Source: Fidelibacterota bacterium
GTDB lineage: Bacteria; Marinisomatota; Marinisomatia; Marinisomatales; TCS56
Reading direction: 5' to 3'
NCBI GenBank assembly: GCA_030634675.1
Contig: DAOWAH010000003.1
Span: 1-28,119 of the forward strand
DNA: 28,119 bases
The first letter of the stretch is position 1; every line of letters begins with the position of its first letter. A program made the translations under genes and the position numbers. The notes below the pieces were generated by a model. It saw nothing but the letters and a program-made list of their open reading frames with translations, had not been told where the DNA came from and searched no databases. Of this stretch, positions 8,528-17,300 are shown piece by piece.

Positions 8528-8815
8528 TCAGCAGCCGTAATCGGTGCCGATCCGGAATCCGCGACCCCAGGCGGGATCATCAATGAAATCAATTTTTACA
8601 GTTTTTGCGAATATTGCGAGATAAGAATCGTAAACTATTTTGATTCCGTTTACTTCGATCGAATCATCATTGTCTTGTTGCTCATCCAGAGCAAGATCCA
8701 AACGGGGACCACCTCAGCCAAACCCTGGACTGAATAAACGTAATGTCTTCCCACTGTTCTGTGACTGATTGAAGATTGATACTAATTGTTTGTGTGCTTT
8801 ATCAGTTATAGTCAT
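8528..8815 (-). CDS. HesB/IscA-like selenoprotein (in-frame TGA = Sec34)
   Basis: Reading 8815 down to 8528 gives a 95-residue protein if the TGA at 8716-8714 is read as selenocysteine. It starts MTITDKAHKQLVSIF, continues LRLFSPGFG-U-GGPRLDLALDE around U34, then has an acidic stretch, VNGIKIVYDSYL, and IDFIDDPAWGRGFRIG, and ends in TDYGC before a normal TGA. This is the fold pattern of HesB/IscA-type iron-sulfur proteins, with Sec in place of the first conserved cysteine and one cysteine at the very C-terminus. HesB-like proteins are a known bacterial selenoprotein family. Homology continues on both sides of the TGA in one frame, which argues against a frameshift. A SECIS-like hairpin follows directly. 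No clear Shine-Dalgarno sequence precedes the ATG; an in-frame TAG lies upstream, so no long extension is possible. The alternative is a pseudogene with a nonsense mutation. Confidence 0.85.
8678..8694 (-). promoter_or_regulatory. Bacterial SECIS-like hairpin
   Basis: On the minus strand the mRNA forms a perfect 6-bp stem, UUGCUC pairing with GAGCAA, closed by the five-base loop UGGAU. The loop begins 25 nt after the in-frame UGA. Known bacterial SECIS elements sit at this distance inside the coding region and carry guanines in a small apical loop. Below the stem, GUUU upstream and AGAC downstream could add four more pairs across an internal loop. It would recruit SelB loaded with selenocysteinyl-tRNA. 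Confidence 0.75.
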
Positions 8816-8895
8816 GTTTTTTACAATGATTTCACGGAACTACAATGTTTGGATAATAAGAAAACCTAAAGGTTACAATAAAATAAAAAGCGCTG

Positions 8896-8907
8896 TTTCC
8901 GCGGAAA
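8896..8907. repeat. 12-bp perfect palindrome TTTCCGCGGAAA
   Basis: A perfect 12-bp palindrome lies in the 185-bp gap between the HU gene and the selenoprotein gene, 81 bp upstream of the selenoprotein ATG on that strand. It could be an operator for a dimeric repressor. No T-run follows it, so it is not an obvious terminator. Confidence 0.4.
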
Positions 8908-8945
8908 TATTAATCTGCCGAAACAAACGTTACAATATTACCGAT

Positions 8946-8969
8946 AAGAAAAATGATTCCTATGGGAAT
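8946..8969 (-). terminator. Possible terminator of the HU gene
   Basis: On the minus strand, ATTCC-CATA-GGAAT (5-bp stem) is followed by a T-rich run (CATTTTTCTT), 32 bases beyond the HU stop codon. The stem is short and AT-rich, so this is tentative. Confidence 0.35.
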
Positions 8970-9000
8970 AGAACCAGTACTAAAATATTTGTGACTATTA

Positions 9001-9312
9001 TTATTCGGTTGGTCTGCGCAGAACTTCGCGAATTATTTTACCAGCTTTAAAATGAGTCTTTCGGTGAGCCGGTACATAAACAATTTCGTTAGTACGAGGA
9101 TTACGGGCTTTTGGTTTAGCTTTTGTGGGTTTTGCCTCAAGTACGCCAAAATTCCGAATCTCAATACGAACACGTTCATGTTCTTCGATTAACATTTCGG
9201 CCATTACCCGAAAGGTTTTGTCAACAAAACTTTTAGTCTGGAGATCCGGGGCATTAACTTCTTTAGCAACCCGGTGGATAATATCTTTTTTAGTGTAGGT
9301 TACGGTCTTCAT
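9001..9312 (-). CDS. HU/IHF-family DNA-binding protein
   Basis: A small nucleoid protein that bends DNA as a dimer. The 103-residue product has the family signature: IRNFGVLEAKPTKAKPKARNPRT at about 52-74 with the intercalating-arm R70-N71-P72, then VPAHRKTHFKAGK. HU proteins are usually about 90 residues, so this one has a slightly longer N-terminus (MKTVTYTKKDI) and a short basic tail. I chose the ATG at 9312 because AAGGAG lies seven bases upstream; an upstream ATG at 9354 would add 14 residues with no family similarity. The variation in the usual GFG (here NFG) is mild. It is transcribed toward the selenoprotein gene, with a possible terminator between them, and diverges from the threonine aldolase gene. 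Confidence 0.92.
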   Translation of the reverse strand: MKTVTYTKKDIIHRVAKEVNAPDLQTKSFVDKTFRVMAEMLIEEHERVRIEIRNFGVLEAKPTKAKPKARNPRTNEIVYVPAHRKTHFKAGKIIREVLRRPTE

Positions 9313-9517
9313 TTTCCGACTCCTTAACAATTTAATTAAAATCAGTTTACACATAAAGTAGCTTTAGAACAAGTTAAAATATTAAAAAATTGTCAATATT
9401 ATTGATGATTGCACCGATTTTGCCCCAGATTGAGGAAACGTTTTGGCAACATCAATTGTTTTTAATACAAATTCAACCCTGTAATTTTTGTCAATTTCAA
9501 TTAGAAGGGTAGATAGA

Positions 9518-10537
9518 ATGATTGATTTACGCAGTGATACGGTTACAAGGCCTTCGAAAGGCATGTTAGCCGCAATGACGGCAGCTAAGGTCGGAGATGA
9601 TGTATTCCAGGAAGACCCTACCGTCAATGAACTGGAACGCAAAGTGGCTGCAATGTTTAACAAAGATAAAGCCCTATTCTGCCCGTCCGGTACAATGACC
9701 AATCAGATCGCAATAAAAGGTCATACACACCCAGGTGATGAGGTCCTATGTGATCGTCTCAGTCATGTATATCATTATGAAGGTGGTGGTATTGCCCGGA
9801 ATTCCGGAGCCTCGGTCCGCTTGTTATCCGGAGACCGGGGGCGCTTTAACGCAGAAGATCTGCTTACGAATATTAACCCTGACGATGTTCATCACCCGGT
9901 CTCGAAAATGGTGGTTATTGAAAATACCTGTAATAAAGGCGGTGGTAGTTACTGGGATATTCAAACTATTCGTGATATTCACAAAGTCTGTGTTAAAAAT
10001 GATTTAAAACTGCATTTGGATGGTGCTCGTCTGTTTAACGCATTAACAGAAACAGGTGAATCCGCGGAAGATTTTGGTGAAATTTTTGATACGATTTCAA
10101 TCTGTCTTTCCAAAGGACTGGGTGCCCCGGTGGGATCGGTTTTGTTGGGAGACAACGAACTTATCAAACAAGCTCGCCGGATACGCAAAGTATGGGGCGG
10201 GGGAATGCGGCAGGCCGGCTATTTGGCCGCTGCCGGTATCTATGCACTTGATCAAAATATTGTCCGGCTGAAAGATGATCACCGCCGTGCGCAGATTCTT
10301 GGTGAAACAATTGAAACAATGCCCTATGTTAAAGAAATAATACCGGTAGATACTAATATTGTAATTTTTATCCTCAAGAATGATGTAAACAGTGAAAATT
10401 TTATTCGAACACTGACTAAAGCGGGAATTCTTGTAATCAGTATGGGACATCAAATAATACGGATGGTAACCCACCTTGATTTCAATGACGAAATGTTGTC
10501 AACGGTACTGAGAGAGTTGCGTCAACTCGATATATAA
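9518..10537 (+). CDS. ltaE: Low-specificity L-threonine aldolase
   Basis: A PLP-dependent enzyme cleaving L-threonine or allo-threonine to glycine and acetaldehyde. The 339-residue product opens with the classic MIDLRSDTVTRPSKGM. PLP contacts include the CPSGTMTNQIA block (55-65), D168 in HLDGARLFNA and the Schiff-base lysine K199 in CLSKGLGAPVGS. The ATG at 9518 is preceded by AGAAGGG and matches the usual N-terminus; a TTG at 9488 would add ten residues lacking family similarity. It stands alone between the divergent HU gene and a convergent TPR gene, with palindromes after its stop. Confidence 0.94.
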   Translation: MIDLRSDTVTRPSKGMLAAMTAAKVGDDVFQEDPTVNELERKVAAMFNKDKALFCPSGTMTNQIAIKGHTHPGDEVLCDRLSHVYHYEGGGIARNSGASVRLLSGDRGRFNAEDLLTNINPDDVHHPVSKMVVIENTCNKGGGSYWDIQTIRDIHKVCVKNDLKLHLDGARLFNALTETGESAEDFGEIFDTISICLSKGLGAPVGSVLLGDNELIKQARRIRKVWGGGMRQAGYLAAAGIYALDQNIVRLKDDHRRAQILGETIETMPYVKEIIPVDTNIVIFILKNDVNSENFIRTLTKAGILVISMGHQIIRMVTHLDFNDEMLSTVLRELRQLDI

Positions 10538-10810
10538 TCGAATTAACAATCAGTGCATTGGAAGAGTAGTATCAGACATTCCGGATTTATCCCGACAAGA
10601 AGAATACCAATGTCACATTCACTTCCCCGATACACTCCACTACGTTCCGCTATCGGGGCAGGCTGTTCAGTACATGCTTTGGGTGTGGATGAATTCCAAA
10701 ATTCATCACAAGATCGGGATGTCGTCCCACAGGGCGTAAATTTAAAGTACCCCCGGTTTACCTGTGGGGCTCCATAACACCGGTAGTATGGTTTTAATTA
10801 TCTGAAAGGA
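10538..10810. repeat. Palindrome-rich convergent intergenic region
   Basis: Three separate perfect inverted repeats lie between the convergent threonine aldolase and TPR genes. CCCCGATA (10625-10632) pairs with TATCGGGG (10651-10658). GATGAATT (10688-10695) pairs with AATTCATC (10700-10707) over a 4-base loop. CCCACAGG (10726-10733) pairs with CCTGTGGG (10761-10768), with four more inner pairs (10737-10740 with 10757-10760). They may end transcription from both sides, or be a REP/MITE-like repeat. An apparent 74-codon reading frame at 10553-10777 runs through these hairpins and has no recognisable protein features. Confidence 0.6.
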
Positions 10811-13390
10811 TTAACCAATTTCGCGGTTGATACGCTGCAGTCGATCTAAAACATCGCGGCGATCTAATAGATTGATATCAGCATCTTTCCAGATATTGCC
10901 CAGCTTCTGGTAGTTTTGCCGGGCTTGGGATAAATTACCCATGGCTTCATAGATTAAACCTCGTGCGTAAAATGAGCGTGGGTACACAAAAGATCTAGAC
11001 TGACGACTCAGGTTCGGTTTTTGCATATCTTCAGTGGTTGCCAGAGCCTGTTCGTAATCGCCTAAGCGTAGATAACTAATCGCTTTCTGGTAGAGAAAAT
11101 AATCCCGTATTTCAGATGATTCAGTTATTAGATTATATTCCTGTAACGCCAGTTGGAATTCATCAGCCAAGTATTGCTTTTGAAATAACATTGCATGATA
11201 AAACATGTCATAGCTTGATTTCCGCATCTTGTCACCGTCCGGATACATTGCTTCCACCAAAAGTATGATCTGGTTAAGACTTTCATTATTCTCTTGAAAT
11301 GTGCAAATCAAACTTCTTATTAAATAGATGTTTAGTAATAGATCTGTAACAGGTTCAAGACTTACCGCCGAATCCAATATTTGTAGGGCTTGATCAAAAT
11401 CTGAAATAAAAGATAGGGTAAGGACCTTCCCTAATAGTGCTTGAACCACCTGGTTTGGCCCCAAGTCTCGAGTTTCACTTATTTCCTCATCCAATAATTG
11501 TAGAGTCTGACTTATTTTCCCTTGTTCACTATACAATCCGGTAAGCATCTGTCGACCGTATTGTTGCCAGTGGTCACTCAGATCGGGATTCCGTAATACC
11601 TGATATTTTTCCTCGGCGGTACTGTATAGTCCCATCAATTGATAAGTATAACCGATTTCTACAATAAATGAATATTCATCAGGCTCTAACAACAGTCCAC
11701 TTTCAAAAGCCTGGAGTGCAGCTCCGTGATCGCCGATACTACTATGTAACCGACCCATTAACAAATATGGATTCGATTTCTGTGGATAAAATGAAACCAA
11801 TTCTCTAGCAAAATTAAGTCCATCGTTATAGTCTAAATATTTATAGCAGAGATTGGACAAATTTTTATAGGCCTGCTTAAAATCAGCATAAATTTCAATG
11901 GCATTAACATAAAGTTCGGCAGCTTTAAAATGATCTCCGCTACCATCAGTCATCATAGCCATGTAAAACGGTCCCCAGTGGCTATCGGGGAATAATGATA
12001 CATACTGAACGGCTTTCATTTTACCTTCTTCAAATTGCTTTCTACTGGCATAGATGTCGAAGATATGTCGATAAGCCAATTTATAATTTGGATCCAGATA
12101 AAGGACTCTTTCAAAAGCTTCTCCGGCGCCGTCCAGGTCACTTGGACCATGGAAGAGAGCCTCACCCAATCCATACCAACCATCTTTTTCATCGGGAATA
12201 AAATTTACTAATTGCGAGAATAATTCTTGTGCTTCGGCGAAATTTTGTTTTATTAGCGCCCTGGTGCCCTCGGCCAGTAGTTTTTCTTTGGTAGTTTTAT
12301 AGAATTGGTGGGATAAAAACTTATCCAGCGTGGCCAGAGCCTGTTCGGAAGTCGCCTCCATCATTTCTGACTGAGCCCACCACTGCGCCATTGCCAGGTT
12401 ATAGTATACACTGGAGAAACTGGAGTCAATAGCAATAGCTTCGTCAAAATGTTCGATGGCCGGTTTGAACTTCTGTTCATTAAACAAGTCCATGCCTTCC
12501 AAATAATGCTGGAAAGCTGTCATTGAGCGGGAAGTTTTTTCAATTACCGGAATTTCAATATCTTGAATATCCTGATTGGTCAAATTGAGATCTGCGCGCA
12601 CCTTGTTTGTCAGCTCGTCTACCATGGCGTACACATCAGTACCCTCGACGCGTTGTGATTTTATTACCGTTCCCCGATCAACTTCGATCAATCGTGACGT
12701 TAAGATGGTTTTGGCACCAGTTTGAATTATATTACCGGTCAACATAATTGCTGCCCCAGCCATCCGAGCAACTTCAAGGGCAACTGAAGGATTAATGGAG
12801 CGGCTATCGGACTGGCCCAGTTGGTTTTGCAGGTCGTATAATCGCTGACTGCTGTATACTTTGAATGATTTTAATTCTGCTAAATCGGTTATGATTAATT
12901 CCTGAAGGATCTGTCCCAGACGGTCTTTATCATCTATATCACGAAGATTCTCAAAGTTCAATACAGCCAAAGAATTTGATTCGATATTTGTTTGCAGACC
13001 GAATAGTCCCATTTGCGGCAGAACTAACCAGCTTATTATTATTACGACACCGATCCCTGCTGAGATCAGCCCTATATTACGATATTTTGAGCGGATTGGG
13101 ATAGCCTGAGATGGAAATGGTATCGACACCGCTTGTAATTCTGATTCGGAAGTGCCGAGTCGGTCACGTTTAATCCCCGTGGGGGTGATATCAAAAGCCC
13201 AGGATAAAAGGATAGCAATTGGAAAACCGATAATCAGAAGTACAATTACCAGTGTTAGCGCCCATTGAGGAAGTAACAACGCGGGAAAGGTAACTTCACC
13301 GATCTGCATGATGATCCATGAGACTAATGCATACACGCCGGCCACACGAAAAACCTTGCGTCGTCTAAGTTCTTGGATCAAATGTCGCAT
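10811..13390 (-). CDS. Membrane-anchored TPR protein with TolB/FlgO-like domain
   Basis: An 859-residue protein. The N-terminus (MRHLIQELRRRKVFRVAGVY) leads into hydrophobic segments at about 13-33 and 42-66, followed by the conserved FDITPTGIKRD, and a third segment at about 105-127. This head is shared by many TPR and adenylate-cyclase-like proteins of aquatic bacteria. Residues about 138-270 (SLAVLNFENL...) resemble the FlgO/TolB-like region usually found in such proteins. From about 285 to the end there are repeated TPR-like helices, for example around FDEAIAIDSSFSSVYYNLA and FERVLYLDPNYKLAYRH. There is no cyclase or kinase domain. It is probably a scaffold or envelope-associated protein, and I cannot name a partner. 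The ATG is preceded by AGGG, a weak ribosome binding site. It diverges from the pirin gene. Confidence 0.8.
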   Translation of the reverse strand: MRHLIQELRRRKVFRVAGVYALVSWIIMQIGEVTFPALLLPQWALTLVIVLLIIGFPIAILLSWAFDITPTGIKRDRLGTSESELQAVSIPFPSQAIPIRSKYRNIGLISAGIGVVIIISWLVLPQMGLFGLQTNIESNSLAVLNFENLRDIDDKDRLGQILQELIITDLAELKSFKVYSSQRLYDLQNQLGQSDSRSINPSVALEVARMAGAAIMLTGNIIQTGAKTILTSRLIEVDRGTVIKSQRVEGTDVYAMVDELTNKVRADLNLTNQDIQDIEIPVIEKTSRSMTAFQHYLEGMDLFNEQKFKPAIEHFDEAIAIDSSFSSVYYNLAMAQWWAQSEMMEATSEQALATLDKFLSHQFYKTTKEKLLAEGTRALIKQNFAEAQELFSQLVNFIPDEKDGWYGLGEALFHGPSDLDGAGEAFERVLYLDPNYKLAYRHIFDIYASRKQFEEGKMKAVQYVSLFPDSHWGPFYMAMMTDGSGDHFKAAELYVNAIEIYADFKQAYKNLSNLCYKYLDYNDGLNFARELVSFYPQKSNPYLLMGRLHSSIGDHGAALQAFESGLLLEPDEYSFIVEIGYTYQLMGLYSTAEEKYQVLRNPDLSDHWQQYGRQMLTGLYSEQGKISQTLQLLDEEISETRDLGPNQVVQALLGKVLTLSFISDFDQALQILDSAVSLEPVTDLLLNIYLIRSLICTFQENNESLNQIILLVEAMYPDGDKMRKSSYDMFYHAMLFQKQYLADEFQLALQEYNLITESSEIRDYFLYQKAISYLRLGDYEQALATTEDMQKPNLSRQSRSFVYPRSFYARGLIYEAMGNLSQARQNYQKLGNIWKDADINLLDRRDVLDRLQRINREIG

Positions 13391-13603
13391 ACATACCCTG
13401 GGTAAATAATTCTCACGATAACCGGAACAATTTACAATAAAGCGGCGGATTAACCCACTTTTATCCCGATGTTTTTTAGCACATTTTATTCCATTTTTCG
13501 CTAACTAACCAATCTAATATTAATCAGGAACTTAATGAAGGTTATCAGGTTACTTGATTATCTGATTTTGTTAATAATTAACACCCGAGTTATTGAGATA
13601 AAT

Positions 13604-14311
13604 ATGATAAGAGTAGTTCCGTTTGAATCTTTAGGACACCAGAACCATGGCTGGTTGGATGCCCGACATCACTTTAGTTTTGCCCATTATTTTGATTCCA
13701 ATCGTATGGGTTACCCGCCTCTCCGGATCTGGAATGATGATACCATTAAGGCCGGAACCGGCTTCCCGATGCACCCTCACCGAGACATGGAAATCATCAC
13801 TTACGTCCGTAAGGGGGCAATTTCTCATGAAGATAATTTAGGGAATAAAGGACGGACAGTTGAAGGGAATGTTCAAGTTATGTCGGCCGGGAGTGGAATA
13901 ATGCACAGTGAATATAATCTTGAGGAAGTCGATACGACCCTGTTTCAAATCTGGATTGAAACGGCAGAACCGGGCATTAAACCGCGCTGGGAGACGAAAC
14001 CCTTCCCTCAACAACCAGTAACAGAATTACAATTATTAGTCTCAGGCCGGGATGAACATCGGACCAGAAATGTTCTACGTATTTATCAGGATGCGGCTCT
14101 GTGGGTTGCTAAATCAGTCTCAGGCACAACATTAAAACATGAATTTGGTCATGACAGGCACGCCTATCTGGTAGTATCAGCCGGTACCGTCACCATTAAT
14201 GGAATAAAAGCGGGGCTCCGTGATGGTGTATCGATTACTAATGAACAACCATTGGAGATTGTGTTTCAAACCGATGGCGAGGCTGTGTTGGTTGATCTGC
14301 CTCAAATATAG
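13604..14311 (+). CDS. Pirin family protein (YhhW-like cupin)
   Basis: A bicupin metalloprotein of the pirin family; bacterial members such as YhhW show quercetin 2,3-dioxygenase activity, but the physiological role is usually unknown. From the ATG at 13604 the protein is 235 residues. It contains NHGWLDARHHFSFAHYFD near the N-terminus and the metal ligands H57, H59 (MHPHRDMEI), H101 and E103 (MHSEYN). I chose this start because it fits the family's length. An in-frame ATG at 13535 has a better ribosome binding site (AGGA) and would add a hydrophobic 23-residue segment, so the true start is open. The stop lies 8 bp from the convergent PorU stop. Confidence 0.88.
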   Translation: MIRVVPFESLGHQNHGWLDARHHFSFAHYFDSNRMGYPPLRIWNDDTIKAGTGFPMHPHRDMEIITYVRKGAISHEDNLGNKGRTVEGNVQVMSAGSGIMHSEYNLEEVDTTLFQIWIETAEPGIKPRWETKPFPQQPVTELQLLVSGRDEHRTRNVLRIYQDAALWVAKSVSGTTLKHEFGHDRHAYLVVSAGTVTINGIKAGLRDGVSITNEQPLEIVFQTDGEAVLVDLPQI

Positions 14312-14319
14312 AAAATTTG

Positions 14320-17300
14320 TCATCGGGCTTTTGCTATTATACCTCGTCGCTCAATCACAGTTTTACCTTTCTTAATCTTGATTTGATAAAAATATACGCC
14401 ATTGGCAACAAATTCGCCGTTTTTATCGCGGCCATCCCAGATGATTTCATGATAAGCGCCGACCCGGGGGTCTAGATCAGTCAGGGTGGAACCCTTTGTC
14501 AGATGGCGAATACGGCGGCCGGCAACGGTATAAATATTGAGACTGAATTCATCTACGGTTTCGGTTAGTTCATACGCGAAACGGGTCTGATCAGTAAAGG
14601 GATTTGGGAAATTACCATAGTCAATTAGCTTAAGTTTTTCACTGACGATAAATTTCAATTTTAACGTATCAGATTTGTTGCCGGAAGCGTCCTGTAAGAT
14701 CATTGCCATACTGGTATCAATGCTGGTAAGGGTTGGTGTGAATTGAATGCCAATCTGATTGGTCTGCCCGGACATTACAGATATTTTGGGATTAGCTAGT
14801 TTTTGATCATTGATCCAGACTTGAAAAGTTGATGGACGGTGATCGATCCCATTGTTGTCTTGACCGATCAAAGATATTACCGGGCGTGAATTAAGGTAAC
14901 TGTTATGCAGGAAGCGCTGTCCGTTAATGGTTGCTTCCAACTGTGGTGGTTTAGTATCAGTCGATGTTAAAAAAGCCCAACGTCCGGGTGCAGTGGAATG
15001 AAAGGTCACAGATGAATCGATAAAAGAAGAATTAATAACCGGCAACCAGATTTCACGATCTGGAAAATACTGGTAGAGTGCAACCGTGTCAGGCAGCGTA
15101 TTATTAAGCCTCCAGGTAGCGGTAATGGGTATTGTTGATGGGGCCAGTAACTCAATGCCCAATCGCGTTGTATCGACCAGAACCGGTTTAAGAGCGGGTT
15201 GGTATGGTAGATCGATAGAATTGCAGTCTTGAAACCGGATAGGGAAAGGTATGGCTGTTAATCCGGGAGAAATTTCTAACTCGATACCCGCAAAGTATAC
15301 CAAGGAATGGGTTTGTAGATCAGTAGTGGTTCCCAGTTGCGGTGTGACCCAAAAGGCATTTGTTACCAGAAATCCAGTGGTTGTATCGATGGTTGTACCG
15401 CTAAAATCAGAGCTGACTGAGGCACGATATTCGTTAATACCTGATGTTAAAGCACAGGGCACTACCGCATGCAATTTACCACGGCCGGCAAAAGCGATTG
15501 TGTCCGCTCCTATTGGCTCCCAATCATCTGACATAAATCGTTCGAAAAGGATAATTGCGTTTCCGCTTCCGCTGCTGCTGTTATTGACAGTGCAAGTTAA
15601 TTGAATGTTGTTATCAACCAGTATGCTAATATTGTTTACCGTGAATTCTGGTAAGCGGCGGATAATAATTTGTCTTTCCGGGCTTAAAGATACTTGCCCG
15701 GTATTGTCAACAACCCGGCTTTGTAACGTGAGTTGAGATCCGGCGTTTTGCGGAGCGATAAGCGTATTCAATTGATACAGATTGTTGCCAAATGGAACCA
15801 TATTCGCAAAGTAGCTACCATTGACCAATAATTGGACAGAATCGATTCCTTGACGATCAATTGCTTGAATAATAACCTGGATACTATCCAAGTAACTGGG
15901 GTCGGTTGGAATGATTTCATTAAAGGTAATATTTGTACCGGAAATTGATATTGGGGAGTAACTGCGAAAGCAACTTCCGTTTGATTTCCAGGAACAGATA
16001 AGATTATAATTATCTGGGATCAAAGATGTGGATAGCGGATAATTATATTGTGATCCTGAAGTGGGTTGCAGTAATTGCGGATAACGGGTAGTGGGAATAC
16101 GATTGCTGTCGAAAAGCTGGACCCGTAATGAATCAATGCTGATTTGTGATAATGTAATCTTGATGGTTTCACCTGGTTCGGGATCCAGGGGTGTAAGCTG
16201 AATTAAAGTCTTTATTGGCAACGGCAGTATCATTGCTGGATCGCCTGATAAGTTGAACTGAAATACCTGGCTGCGGGCGATATCAGGATAACTGGTATTC
16301 GTGGCAAAATATTGTATCTTGGCCTGATTTATAATCTCGCCAATCGATAATTCCGGTGTGGAGAACAAGCGCTGGTGAATTGGTTGCAATAATAAATAAT
16401 CATTGATTATCCAACCAACACCGGCACTGCCGAACCAACCAACAACACCACCCTGATCATAACCCATTAATCGGCGCCCCAAGGCATTGGGGTTGGTTAC
16501 ATCACCGGTAAAGCAGGTCATGCTGGTAACGAATGGTGTTTTACCGGGATTCGACAGGTTGTCCACGTCTCCTAATGTAAACAGCGAACGGTCGCCCCAG
16601 ACAGCACCACCACCATGGCCCAGGAAATTGATATAGACCATTCCATCTGCGAAATGATTCACGAGTGTGTCAGTGGAACCATAAAATGGACCGCCTTCCG
16701 AGTATTTATCAATATTGAGGCGTGCGGGGAATATACCCTCGGTAATGATGTTCCGGATCAAGGATTCCGATTGTATTTTAAAGGCTTCTTCATAACCGGC
16801 GATCATCAGAACCTGGTTCTGCCATGTTTGTTGCTCGGAAGTTTGCATATTAAGTGTTTTCTGAACCATTAGCTCCAGCTCAATTGTATTTCTGGCCGGC
16901 AGGCGTCCGATGGCAAATTCCGGAATTAAATCTTCTCCATCGACCAGCGTATACCAGAAATCCGATGACGCAGCCCCCCATCCCTTAGTCTGCATTTTCA
17001 TTGAAGGGATATAGGCGTCCGGATTGGAGTAGCCTCCAGTCCAACCGAACCAGCCACCCTGCATGGCGATCAGTACTTCCACCGGTACCGGGTTCCAGTG
17101 GTAATATACATCAGCAAGAAAATCCCTGATGGCATATGGTGATAGAACGCCGCCGCTGTATTGTCTGTATATATCGTCAACATTTACGCCAACGCCATTA
17201 TGCAGGTTGATTAGAGGTTCCAGGACGGTGCTGAAAGAATCGGGCATTAATACCAGATAATTCGCCCCCCCCTGACTCAAAGGCATTAATACCGGCGCTA

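Noticed and set aside
8714..8716. The TGA inside the HesB-like gene as a simple nonsense mutation, or as a sign that TGA is reassigned genome-wide
   Set aside because: The codon replaces a conserved cysteine, is followed by a SECIS-like hairpin, and the rest of the gene is intact. TGA also ends icd, the GntR gene and others normally, so reassignment is excluded. The nonsense-mutation reading is kept only as the alternative.
8507..9050. Two plus-strand reading frames (76 and 93 codons) covering the gap after the GGR gene
   Set aside because: They have biased composition, no ribosome binding site and no recognisable motif. The minus strand carries a clear HesB-like protein in the same place.
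9313..9354. A 14-residue upstream extension of the HU protein
   Set aside because: The AAGGAG ribosome binding site sits inside this stretch and points to the ATG at 9312.
9488..9517. A TTG start ten codons upstream of the threonine aldolase ATG
   Set aside because: The family starts at MIDLRSDTVT and the ATG at 9518 has its own ribosome binding site.
10553..10777. A 74-codon frame after threonine aldolase
   Set aside because: It runs through three strong hairpins, has no ribosome binding site and shows no protein-like pattern.
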